NCBI GenBank assembly: GCA_030248135.1
Contig: JASANC010000589.1
Span: forward strand, 1-64,000
Reading direction: 5' to 3'
Length of the DNA stretch: 64,000 nucleotides
Origin: Theristus sp. LFF4_11
Lineage: Eukaryota; Nematoda; Chromadorea; Monhysterida; Xyalidae
Positions 53,471 to 64,000 of this stretch are shown in pieces. The stretch's first letter is position 1. Each line of letters opens with the position of its first letter. The notes under the pieces are model-generated. The model worked only from the letters and a program-made list of their open reading frames with translations. It made no database searches and was not told where the DNA came from. The translations under genes were made by a program, and so were the position numbers.

Positions 53471-53660
53471 TTTTGGGACAACAACGGTCCGCGCACATCA
53501 AACGACGCCGAGGGATTTCACAGTGGACTCCGGCAGCACTTCGGCAATCGGAAACACACTTCGCTGAGTGAGTTTCAGGCAATATGTTGGCGTTTGTGAA
53601 AAAAAGCAAAAGGTTCCACTGTACTAATTATACTGACTTTCAGCTGACTTTCTGCTCACA

Positions 53661-54880
53661 ATGCGTGAGTTGCACTTTGAAGCAGCAAATGATGGGCAAG
53701 CGTACAGGCTGGACCGTCGCCCGCTGAAGATGCGTCAGCCGCGTTGGCGTTTGTCAGAGCGACGAGTGATGCGAGCCAAACGAGCATTCTTGGACACGCA
53801 ACGGATTCGTTTCCGCGATCGCGAAATTCCAATGGAGGAATTGGTCGTCTACGCTGCTCATCAGGCCTACAACACTGGCTACCATGTGCTGAAAACAAAC
53901 GGTCGGTATCTAATGAGTTCTGAGTTCTCATTTTGATAATCGAACAAAAAACTTTCAGTGCATCTTTTGATAATTATGATAATCGAATAAATATAGCACT
54001 GTGCAGGCGAAGTGCAGCGACCACTGGCGCAGATGATGCAGTATCAGTACGGTGGAGAGCGTCAGTTGATGTTGCCAGTCACCTACAACCAAGAGCAGCC
54101 GTGGCAGCCACTGTTCATGGCGCAGTTGGTTGCGCGATACGCCGAGCTTACGGACGGAGAAATGGCCGAAGAAGGTCAGTCAGTCCACCGACCTGCCTGC
54201 TTACATTGCTTACTTGCAAACAAAAACAAATAGACAAAGTGATAAATGTTTGCAGATGCGGCGCAAGCTGAGGAACGCAACGAGATTCCTGTTGACGAAG
54301 CAATGGAAACAATTGAGGTGCCAATGGAGGTGGAGGTGGCAAACCAGGATGAGCGGCGTGTCAACGAAAGCAACAACAGCACACTGGAACCGCTGGCAGC
54401 ACGAGTTCAGCGCTTGGTTGAAAGTGGGTGGCGAGATTTTAGGCTTTCCCGATTTTCAAAACTTAGACAATAGAAATACTTAGACAACAGAATTTTTCTA
54501 GCAGAAACAAAAAAAGTTGAACTCTTACAGCAGAAAACAACCAAGTCGAGGGACAGCGGCAGACCAATGAAGTAATGGAGGTGGCAAACCAGGATGAGCT
54601 GCGTGTCAACGAAAGCAACAACAGCACACTGGAACCGCTAGCAGCACGAGTTCAGCGACTGGTTGAAGGTGGGTGGCGAGATTGTAGGCCTTTCCGATTT
54701 TCAAAACATAAAAAAACAGAAAATTTCCGGCAGAAACAAAAAAGTTGAACTATTGCAGCAGAAAACGAAGAAGTCGAAGCGTTTGTTGTCGAGTACGTTG
54801 TTGAGGGTGCCGGTGATCAAATACCCACCTACCACATCGCAGCGGCGGCGCCTGGCAAACGTCTGTACCGCTCTCTGTAA
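53661..54880 (+). CDS. Acidic orphan protein with a duplicated exon
   Basis: I do not recognise it. Five exons, 53661-53901, 54007-54174, 54256-54423, 54534-54668 and 54762-54880, all in phase 1, encode 276 residues. The N-terminal 80 residues are basic and Arg-rich (KMRQPRWRLSERRVMRAKR). The middle is Gln-rich, and the C-terminal half is Glu/Val/Asn-rich. Exons 3 and 4 both encode VANQDE(R/L)RVNESNNSTLEP and LAARVQRLVE, and the introns after them are also alike, so one exon-intron unit was duplicated in tandem. No signal peptide or membrane segment is seen. The location beside the 554-bp array and the lack of known relatives suggest a fast-evolving lineage-specific gene. Confidence 0.7.
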
Positions 54881-56113
54881 TGCATCTGTATCTGCTAATG
54901 CAAAATTCCTAAAACATTTGTATAAATTATTACAATTATTTATTGTTGGTGATACAGGTTATTAATTTATTACTGTTCAAATTTATATTAATTTGAGTTC
55001 ATTTTCAAAAATCGGTGACTTTGTTTTGCTTTTCTGATGATTCACTTGCAGTTCGCGTGGCCACACACCTTTGCGTATTCATATTTGGTTCACAAATTTA
55101 AAAAAATCGGTGAATTTGATTGTTGTTTGGTTTTTTTCTATTGTGCTCTGATTTGATTTGATTGATGATTTGAATTTACACTTTCAAAAAGCGGTGACTA
55201 TTTATTTCTCGATTTGTTGATTCACTCAGACTTGACAGCTTTTCCGTTTCGAAATAAATGCGTGCTTATACTCTTTGAAAAATGCGTGCTTCTACAAAGA
55301 AATAGAAATGCTATCGCAAAAAAACTATCGCAGGCGCATATATTACGAGTCATGCAGCGCATTTCAGAGAAAAAAGCGCGTGATCCACACAAAAACCGTG
55401 TGAGATCAATCTACGGGCGGGACAGGGCCGAAATTTTAGCGTTGATCGCCACATAATGCGTGTTTGATCAACTGGACGAACAATAAATTTTCTATCACTT
55501 CACCACAGCAGTCTGGAATAAAAAATACATCCCTGCTGTCATCCCAGACGGGCCTCAGAAAAAACCGCAAAAAACAGTCGTGCGGGCCCGTCTGAGGGAT
55601 ACTGCTCTTGGGGAACCTAAAATAAAACAATCAAAGAGCGGCCGTTCCCCAAGCGCAGCCTATCCGGGCCACAACTTCCGGATCTTCAGATGGTTGGGTG
55701 CCAGTTCCTCCCATCTGGCAAGCTTGTACTCACTATGCAGCCACCCATCTGCACGCGCGCGCGCTAATTGCTGTCAAGTGCGAACCAGTGCCAAGAACAA
55801 CGCAACGATGCTGCACCGCCCACGGTCACAGTCAACTGAAGCCAAGTCAACCACCGATTTACACCGATAACCGACCTGCAAGCAAAAAAAACACGTTTTA
55901 TTTTTTTAGAGTTCGACTTTAATTTCTTTTTTAAAAATTGAACTGCACATGGTGAACGGAAACTAAACCTCCAACCACTACCACGCACAGAGACCCAATC
56001 AATCAGCCAACCTTGGTTAGGTCAACGCCAAACGGCTCGCCAAAGCCCTGAGTCTGTCCACGTACTGGCGCCAGTCTGCCCGCTCTGACTCGCTCAACGT
56101 GCGCAACTCCACC
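54881..56113. other. Spacer without a recognised gene
   Basis: Repeated AAAATCGGTGA-like phrases (near 55009, 55105 and 55190) suggest a degraded tandem repeat of roughly 90 bases. At 55490-55660 there are inverted matches around CAGACGGGCC / GGCCCGTCTG and GGGGAAC / GTTCCCC, pointing to a hairpin-forming element. ORFs here are short and unconvincing. A minus-strand frame ending near 56017 (SESERADWRQYVDRLRALAS) is protein-like but could not be linked to the eIF3a-like exons. Confidence 0.35.
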
Positions 56114-57555
56114 TCAACGACTGTGAAGTGGACGCTGTAAACGATCGAAAACTCGAGGAATTCCCGGACACAAAAAATTTTTTTGAATGCTTTTGAATGC
56201 CTCCTGAACAACGCTGCGAACATTTTCGTAAAACCATGAAATAAAAAAATGCTGGCATACGAACAAATACATCGATATCTGTGTGATTTGCTTTTGTTAT
56301 ATACAATTTTATGTCGTTTCGCAAAAATATGCACCTGCCACATCTCCATGTTTATGGCGACCTCCAATTGATTGAGTCGCGTTTCTTGCATCGACGCCAG
56401 CGTTTCCGGATTGGTCAATTTGACACTAAAAGAAAACACAAATCAATCGTTTCGCACAAAGTTGCAACACTAAAGTCACACCAAACCAACACAAAATTAC
56501 ACAACTAAAACTGAACAACCTGAACTGATGGTGTTGCGACTTTTGCACCTGGCTGAGATGCAACCGAAGAATCTCGCATAACTTGCGGAATTCGGTGCGA
56601 CGCTGGTACTTGTGGCAGAACGCAAACGCACGCCGCGCGATCGTGTGATACAGCTCTTCAACCTGAAATGTGACTCCAACATTGGCAAAACTAAACACAA
56701 TTGACTGAACTTCCCTCACATTGCTCTCGTCAACATTGTTTTCTTGTGGTTGGTCGGTTATTTTGCATTCGTCGCGCGCTTTCCAAGTTTTCTTAAAATG
56801 ACTTTCTCGTTCAAAAAACATCATGAATGAACGAATATGAATGAACCTACAGCCAAATTATTACGCAGCAGTTCAAGACAGTTGCGATACGAGTCCCAAA
56901 GGAAGCGCAGCCACGGACAGAGCACGGCACGGTCGGCACGGTCCTGCGTGTCTGCAGACGAAACCACCGACAGAAGCAACCTGAAATGCACAAGCCAAGC
57001 ACCGTTGACATTGGCGGTGCAGAATGCAAATAAAACGTGCAACACTGTTGTTGAAGTTTGTTTGCTTAAACCTGTCACGTTTTCGCAGAATACAGGGCAT
57101 GCGGAAGTTCAGTACCGGGTTTGGTTGAAATCAAACACCCCATTTGTGGCTAGATGAACCCCATCCTGCAATCAGCTTCGATCTCGATCTCTCTACCGCG
57201 AGCTTTATTTGTTTTGCAAAAAGCGACAAGTTTCAACAAGCAAACTGTTCTTACTGTTCGGGCGTTTCAGCCTGGTCGAGGTCGTCGATGTTGTCAACGA
57301 GTTCGTGCGACTCCTTCTGCGCCTGAGCCACTCGATCCTCGGCGAACTGCAGATAACTCAAGATGGCTGATTTCAACGAGTTCACATATAGCATTGCTGA
57401 CTCAGTTGTGTGTAAAAAATCGAACTGTGACGTTGTTTCGTGACTTCATTCACCGGTGTCGCACCTGAATGTCGTCGTCCAAATCGCTGGAACTGAGTCC
57501 GCGCGAACAAACCGCGCTCAGCTGGTCGCCGTGCGTTGATGATGTGAGCTGTTTC
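56114..57555 (-). pseudogene. eIF3a-like gene fragment
   Basis: Six minus-strand exons join in phase: 57555-57465, 57396-57255, 56980-56851, 56662-56520, 56425-56335 and 56203-56114. They match the N-terminal part of translation initiation factor 3 subunit a: [96 protein letters not shown] and then EAFKSIQ. The match then stops, and the frame closes after 22 unrelated residues. No exon for the family's start was found before the next gene, and the long PCI and Glu/Arg-rich parts (over 1000 residues) are absent. The first exon (57555-57465) is the weakest match. All splice sites are intact, so this is a partial duplication that is recent, or a retained truncated paralogue. Confidence 0.72.
57058..57243. 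mobile_element. MITE of the CGCAGAATACAG family
   Basis: It lies in the intron between the second and third eIF3a-like exons. The left end is GTTTGCTTAAACCTGTCACG with TTTCGCAGAATACAGGGC. The right end is TTTTGCAAAAAGCGACAAG then TTTCAACAAGCAAAC, an inverse match. This copy shows the longest inverted ends of the family. Confidence 0.7.
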
Positions 57556-59481
57556 CTGGAGAAAAAGAAACGAGAAAAAAATGACAGACGTGAAATATGA
57601 AATTGTCCGATCGGTTCAAGTTCAACTGCCAAACAAGTCGGTTTCCAACTTCAACTTCAACTTTTAGAGGATTCAGATTCCAACTTCAACACAATTTGAA
57701 AAATGCCATGCCGTTTTTAGAGGATTCAGTTCAAACAAATAAACATACAATAGCGCGTCACAGCATGCGAGCAATTCCGGCGGCGCGGCAACGTCTTTTG
57801 GCTTCTGCGATCGGTGTGAGACATGCCGCTGCAACTGACTTTCTTTTTCAATATTCATTCATTTGGTAAACATAAATGAAGCAAACTCCGTCGCGCGCAT
57901 TCTGGTTTTTAACCAATCAACGTGCAGAAGTGCTCTGTGTGCGACATGCCCGCTGCAATTAAAGCATCTTGCTGGCGCTGTGTGTTGATGGTGGAAGAAA
58001 GAGAGGAAAGGAGTGACTCTTGGTCTTCCCCACACAGACCACAATTAGCGCTATATTTCACTGCTGGCAGCCTTTGTGTGCGACATGGGCGCTGCAATAA
58101 AAACGTCCTGCTAGTGTTGTGTGTTGGTGGTGGATGAAAGAGAGGAGAGGAGTGACTCTTGTCTTCCTCACAGATCACAATTAGCGCCAAACCTCGCTGC
58201 TGGCAGCCTTTAAACGTCGAATACAGCTTTTTAAAAAACCATGGTTTTTTTTTACACCATGGTTTATTTAGCTTTTTGGTTTCCAGGATTTTGGTGGTTA
58301 AAATATACATATGGTTTTGTTATCTCATGGTGTTTTTATACACAATGGTTTTTTTAATATTCACCGCTGAACTTATGCGTTTTGAGCGCACTTCTTTTGT
58401 ACCGGTTATGAAGACCTTGATAACTCGCCCTGATCTGGTTTTTTGCTGTTTTTTTTGTTTTTCATTTTTACCCTTGTATATTTTATTCGTTTTGTTTTTG
58501 TTGGTTGGCAGTCAATGAATTTCAGGTGGTATAATTTCAAACGTTTCAGCAACGTTTGAGAGTGAGACTGAATGCTTATCTGATTCTCTTGAGATGCTAG
58601 GTAATATTTATGATTCCGTTTTCAGGCGCTTACGATATGTGCCCGTTTTGTGTCCGTTTTGGTAGATTGACACGTTTTTCCTTTCAGTTTCCGTGAAAGT
58701 TCAATTAACACATATTGTGCTATTTTCTGTTTTTTAACGAAACTGCTATTAAAACCATCGTTTATAACCCGGGGTATATGATGCACGTGCAAGATGATGT
58801 CATATTTCCATTTCATATAATGTGATCACACCTTGGATTGACTTTTCTGTTGTTGTTCATGTGTGTTGTTACTCAACGTTTGTTTGAAATAAATGAAGTT
58901 GGGATTCGTTACCAACGGTCGGTCGTGGACGTAATGAGTTCTGTTGCCCTCAATCAAGTATCAGTCAAACTTTCAATTTTGTTCCTAGTCCAAAAGTGTT
59001 CAGATCTGATCAAACGCACTTTTTTGGAAGGTGCTCTTTTTATGTTAGGTCTAAAAAATGGAAGTTGCACAGTATTGTCGGGTCTCAGTCGCGGCCAGGT
59101 TTTGAGTGCCCGCGCATCAAAAATTTTTGCTTTTTGAGCGAGTAAATAAATCAAACTCGTATCATTTGCCTCCTTTCGTTGTGACCGTTGACGGCGTTTC
59201 GAATTGTAAAAGAAAGCATGCTGGATCGTTCGCACCTTTTATTCGCAGACTAATTGTGCTCGTTTGAATGCAAGCTCCGCTTCAACGGTTGGCCCGTCTA
59301 AACGAAGCATGTGTCACATAAATTAGCGCGTTGTGAATCGGTAAATTCAATGAAATGCTTTTATGTCCATTTCCGGTTACACGAACAGTCAACAACACAA
59401 AGCCTTGTCGTTGTTCTGAGCATTTTGCGATTCTCTCAGTGCGCAGTGCATGACACTTGTGCATGTCCGTGAGCTTTTCAT
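57556..59481. other. Spacer with a direct duplication and ACACCATGG repeats
   Basis: A unit of about 138 bases starting TGTGTGCGACATG occurs twice in tandem at 57937-58073 and 58075-58211. An inverted cluster of CCATGGTTTTTT repeats follows at 58230-58350. No coding exon is recognised. The search for N-terminal eIF3a sequence on the minus strand found none. Confidence 0.5.
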
Positions 59482-62400
59482 ATGACCAACTTCAACAGAC
59501 TGAGCAGCGTGCAACCAGTGATGGCAGTCAACATCATTCGTCGGTTGACACGACGCCCCGGTGGCTTGCGAAGTGGTGACACGAAGGAGACAGTGGTCAC
59601 GCTGAACGCTGATGGAACGTTGCTCAGCTCTGGTTCTGGTTGGTGTTTCCGTTGTTGTCATTCCTCTGTTCCGCCAAATTGCCAAACGTTTGAATTGTCA
59701 CAGAAAAAACGGCAGTCAGGGTTGCACTAACTTTCTTACTCCGCCCCATAGCTTTTGGAATGAGAAAATTGTGGTGTTTGGGGTGGGGGTGAAAAGCAAT
59801 CGGTTGTGGTGGAGTGGTGTCGGGTGGTTTAGCAACCGCGCTGGCATGTTCACAATGTCGCAATGGTTTGCTGAACCACGCAGGCCGCTGGATGCACTGG
59901 AAAGTGATCACACCTGAGCAACGCCAGAAGACCAACATTCTCGCAAAACACGTCTGCACGAAGAGCGGCCTCATTGGACCGCAGTACTTGACAAAGTCGC
60001 ACATTTTACGACGGTGAGCTGACGGGGTTGAGCAATGGCATGTTTGGGGAGACCTTGGCAGGGAACTGGGCTGGTTGGTTCGGTGACACCAATACGTACG
60101 TGATGCGGCCAATCAGCGTGCGTCTTAGTTTCTTTCATCATTTTGAATTTTTTTTGCCGTCGCCCTGACTAATTTGTGGTGTTAGCTGATTGGCATCATG
60201 CAGCGCATGCGTTCTGTTCACACGCATTGACTCCGCCTCCCCAGCATTGCAATAACCGAATGCATGTATCAGGTGTGCGTACACTAACCAATCAGCAAAT
60301 ATGTACATTAGCCATTGCCAATGCGATGGGAAAATGAAGTTGCTTTTTTCACTGTTTGCATGCAGCATGGTCTGGTTGACGCTGATGGTTGTGTTCGTCG
60401 CAATCACAGTGATACAAATCAACCAACAAATCCAGCACTGGTTGGACAAACCGATTTCAACTTCGTGGGACATTAGCTATCCGGAATCGACGTCGTTTCC
60501 TTCGATTGCGCTCTGCAACACGAACGACGTCCGGTAAGACTCAGATACGTTGCTGTTAGCTGATTGATTAGGTGCCTTTACTTTTAGCGAATGGGCAGCG
60601 CAACAGTTACCAACGCCAAAAGCGCGTAGCTGTCGCGTTACATTTGCAATCCTTCTTTTGCTTTCCGTCTGCTCGTGTCAGCCACTAAGTTGATGTTTAA
60701 AGCTAAATTTCACGCCCATTCATTTGTTTTATTAAAAATTTCATTCAAAATGAACCATCCAAGTTGACACAGCAGAGCTCACATTATAAGAAACTCCATT
60801 TGGATCTCTTACATTGAATCTAAATTATCAGCGCGTCCTATTATTATGAGAACGACTACAAGTTCCAAAAGGAATATGACGAGTCGAAGCTGGAAGAGAT
60901 GATGAGTCGCGATGAGTACACGTACAGACGGCTGGGACAGAACATGACCTACAGGCAGTATAGGGACGAAAGCGCTCATAAACTCGAGGACATGGTGATC
61001 AAGTTGGTTCGCTTGCGAAAGTTGTTTCAGGCTCAGTAATTTCATGCTCTTGTAACCAACCGAGTTTTTTTCACACATGTTTCACACGTGTGCGAGAAAA
61101 AACAGCGGTTTTCAATGGGACGACTCAACCAACGGACTGCGTCACAACTCGCTTGAGTATTTGGACTTTGCCAACTGATATATATTGTATCCCTTGGTTT
61201 GCATGTGTACCCTTCCGAACCAGCCGTGCAGCTTGGACAATTTCCACCGTCTCCGAACGGACGTTGGTGTGTGCTACGTGATCAACCATGATCTAGATCG
61301 TTTGGTGCAAGTCAATAGTTCAGGTAAAATGTTCATGGATTTAGAATCACGAATCAGTAGATACACTCGTTTTCCAATGTGAGCGAATCGATAAAAGCGT
61401 TTATGTTTTGCAGGTCCACTGCAAGGAATGACGTTCGTGTTGAACGTGGAACATTACCAACAGATGAGCGGTGGCGAGTGTGACGACGACGGTGTGGACG
61501 GCACGGGCATTCATGTGAGTGGTGTTGCTGAAACACACAGGCTGTGCACTGAAACAAACAACTGAACACTTCTGTTTATCACTGCATGGAACAAGCATAG
61601 GTCTGTTACATTGTTTCGCCAGACGAAGCTGCGGCCAGCGGTTATTATTAACACTGAACTAATATGTTCAGCGTTTTCTTCCGTTGCGTGTACATTGTAG
61701 CTACATAAATACCGTATTACCTCTATTAACCCCCCGAAAATTAAACCCCCCCCCCAAAAATAAACCCCCACCCCCTCGACAAGTTTCCAAATAATCCCCC
61801 CCCCAAAAATAATAATAATCCCCCATGGGGGATTATTGGAAACCTGTTTGAAACACATACCCAGCGAATTCAGTGGCTGGTTGCAGTGAAAATGATGAAA
61901 TTGTGCTACCAAAGGCCCCAAATGGATGAGTTAATGGTAATTTCATTACAAAAGGCTGTTGTAAAAGGAAATTTCTATGTAGAGTAGAAGTTTCTGCGAC
62001 TTCCTTACTGCCATGGAAGGTATTTTTGCTATTTTGCCCACCCCTAAAAATGGTTTCCAAATAACCCCCCCCCCAAAATAACCCCCCCCCCCAAATAAAC
62101 CTCCACCCCCAGAAGTCGCTGAAGAAATAAACCTCCATGGGGGTTTATTAGAGGTAATATGGTAATAAATTGCGGTCTGTGTTCGTGAACTTATAAGTAA
62201 AAAATCTTGAACGTTCGTAAAACATCTCAGAGATTGACTTGTTTTACTGTGCAGCTGCACATTTTCGAGCCGGGCGCCACCTGGCTGGTCACCTCCGAAA
62301 GCATGTTCATCCCACCCGACACGCGCAATTCAATCGTGCTGCAAAAAGCGCGCAACAACATTCTACCAACCGGCAATCAACCGTGCATGGAGACACGACG

Positions 62401-64000
62401 ATCGATCTATTTCGACTCGGTCACACAAGGCGCCTGCGTCATGGATTTGTTGGTGACAGAAGTGAAACGCAGATGCGGATGCCTGCTGTATTTTACGCCT
62501 GACAATACCAATGGTTCGTATGAGTTTTTGCTTCAAAAATCCTGTCGAATTTTACTTGAAGTGACGAGACCTTTTTGTAGGCCATCAGTTCCATTAAAAT
62601 TTTATGTTTCATTGTAATAACTTGAAGAAAAGTGTATTTATTTGAATATCTGAAACGTATTTTTTGGTACTTTCAACCGTTTCCCACGTGATGGGTGACG
62701 AGTTTGTCGTTTCGCACGCAAGCGTTCCCATTGCCGATCGCAGACAGCACGCCGCAGTGCACCGTACGCGAGCACGACCGCTGTGCGAAACGACACATGG
62801 ACTTGAAGTCGGCGATGGCCAAGTGCATAATGCCGTGCCGATACGAGCACTACAATCCGATGATGCTCAGTGGGCCGCTGCCTCCCGATCTGATCAAACA
62901 TCAGCCGCCGGCAGCGCCCGACCGTCGGTCAAGCCGATTGAAGCGACTCTCGCTGTCTGTGGATCGAAATGACGACAAGCATGATCAGAAAAGTATACGC
63001 TGGATACATTTCCACATTTTAACACATGAGCTGCACCGTCGATGGTTTGGTGTGTTTCACAAGAGAAACATCAGAAAATTTACCAGATAAACTGTCTGAT
63101 AATAGGCGGTCATGAAAAACCATCATAATGTTTGTTTTTCTGAGTTTTTTTTGTCTTACCACCCAGTTGCAGAACAAACCACCGAGACGACGACGACGAC
63201 GCAGTCGGATGATTCGACATGCGTCGGCAATCGTCGCACGGTGCTGCAGTACGGCACGGAGGCCTACAACCGATTCGCGATCAACCGACGCGCCGGCAGT
63301 GACGCGCGCTCGCGAGTGATCGAGCAGATCGCGGCGCCGATCCGCGTGCGCACGAAGAAACTCAGAGCGACGCATGAAACGTTCGTTGCACACACGCATA
63401 CAGTCCACCTGATAATATGCACCACTAGCTGGTTGGTTCGTGGCGCGCACGGACACGGTTCGTTCTGGAGGTGCTCGTGTACTTCGCTCGGCGCGATACA
63501 ACCTTTTCCGCGGTGGCCGCAATGAACAACAACATCACTTCACTGTGGCATTCAAAATTATTGTTACCTTATAGCAACAGTCAACAGAGATGCAACATTA
63601 TTGCGTTCGTTTCACGCGGGTGTGCTTTTTGCAGGCTGAAGGCACTTCATTGGCTGCCGTTCGCAGACAATTACATCGATAGAACCAGTCGCTTAGTTGA
63701 ATGGGCGCCCTGTTTTGCCAACGTAATGCGTTTCGAGCATCTTATTCATAAAAACGATGCTGAATTGAAGCTGAATTTGCCAAAGACAATTCCATTGGCT
63801 AGTTATTTGTGTTTTTAATTCAAAAACAGTTTTCGCAATGATTTTTAAAATTGATGAAATGGTGACGATCTTTGTCGAAACCTTTTCCCACTATTAACAT
63901 TTACGGTTTTTATGCATGATTTCTTTAAAAGAAAAACCGTTACATTTCATAGATGTTGAACGACACTTATGACAGCATCAAAAAATTGCACAGTGATGCT
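59482..64000 (+). CDS. DEG/ENaC/ASIC-family sodium channel subunit, 3' partial
   Basis: It encodes a plasma-membrane cation channel subunit. Supported exons: 59482-59632, 59884-60013, 60366-60533, 60832-60994, 61197-61323, 61414-61514, 62255-62513, 62744-62992, 63173-about 63383 and about 63471 onward. The first membrane segment is MVWLTLMVVFVAITVIQI, followed by the family motif YPESTSFPSIALCN. The extracellular part has CTLPNQPC, GVCYVIN, LHIFEPGATW, a run of paired cysteines (RRCGCLLYF) and CIMPCRYEHYNP. The segment HETFVLVYFARRDTTFSAVA aligns with the strand before the second membrane helix, which lies beyond the window. A possible further exon begins at 63952. Intron 4 has no AG at its 3' end (see findings). 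Ligand and subtype cannot be told. Confidence 0.88.
60184..60296. repeat. AATCAGC foldback element in DEG/ENaC intron 2
   Basis: It begins AGCTGATTGG, has the core CTCCGCCTCCCCAGCATTGC and ends CCAATCAGC. It shows the family is not limited to Mi-2. Confidence 0.65.
61712..62162. mobile_element. Tc1/mariner-like MITE, copy B
   Basis: The 451-bp element has ends CCGTATTACCTCTATTA and the reverse complement with one change (GGTAATATGG), flanked by TA (61710-61711 and 62163-62164). The interior is nearly identical to copy A at 6438-6910, apart from shorter C runs and a small deletion. It lies in the intron between the sixth and seventh DEG/ENaC exons. Confidence 0.88.

Noticed and set aside
56017..56113. 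Frame ending SESERADWRQYVDRLRALASRLALT as the true end of the eIF3a-like gene.
   Set aside because: It does not resemble eIF3a, and no good donor in the preceding exon joins it in phase.

Overview
This is nuclear DNA from an invertebrate animal. Genes are split into many exons by short GT-AG introns of about 60 to 900 bases. The gene content is metazoan: Mi-2/CHD4, Mediator subunit 8, CHERP, a HINT nucleotidase, a Ly6-type three-finger protein and a DEG/ENaC channel. Intergenic and intronic DNA is full of miniature inverted-repeat elements (MITEs), foldback repeats, long G or C runs and tandem arrays. The phylum cannot be fixed from the window; a protostome with a compact genome is most likely. 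All exon models below were built by hand from ORFs, splice sites, codon phase and remembered family sequences. No alignment was run.

Layout. 1-7.3 kb: repeat-rich DNA with one basic orphan gene (2796-3649), two copies of a hAT-like MITE, a 148-bp tandem repeat and a Tc1/mariner-like MITE. 7.3-9.3 kb: MED8. 10.3-11.2 kb, minus strand: a GPI-anchored Ly6-like protein. 11.2-19.0 kb: almost gene-free, with a 1.25-kb palindrome and other foldback DNA. 19.1-19.8 kb: HINT1-type histidine-triad protein. 20.7-29.4 kb: CHERP, whose largest intron holds a 2.6-kb two-part satellite. 29.6-31.9 kb: an unnamed zinc-binding protein. 33.8-50.7 kb: a complete 34-exon Mi-2 remodeller, plus a probable alternative terminal exon at 45.7-46.1 kb. 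51.2-53.5 kb: a 554-bp tandem array. 53.7-54.9 kb: an orphan acidic gene with a duplicated exon. 56.1-57.6 kb, minus strand: an eIF3a-like fragment. 59.5 kb to the window edge: a DEG/ENaC subunit that runs off the end.

Functionally most genes are housekeeping regulators of transcription and RNA (MED8, Mi-2, CHERP), next to two surface proteins (Ly6-like, DEG/ENaC). They do not form an operon. Intergenic spacing is several hundred bases or more, and nothing suggests one shared pathway. The most unusual material is a Mi-2 isoform exon ending in a SUMO-interacting-like motif, an in-frame upstream start giving HINT a mitochondrial-type leader, several MITE families with visible target duplications (one nested in another), and a 65-bp block conserved at the start of every unit of the 554-bp array and again just upstream of the orphan gene.
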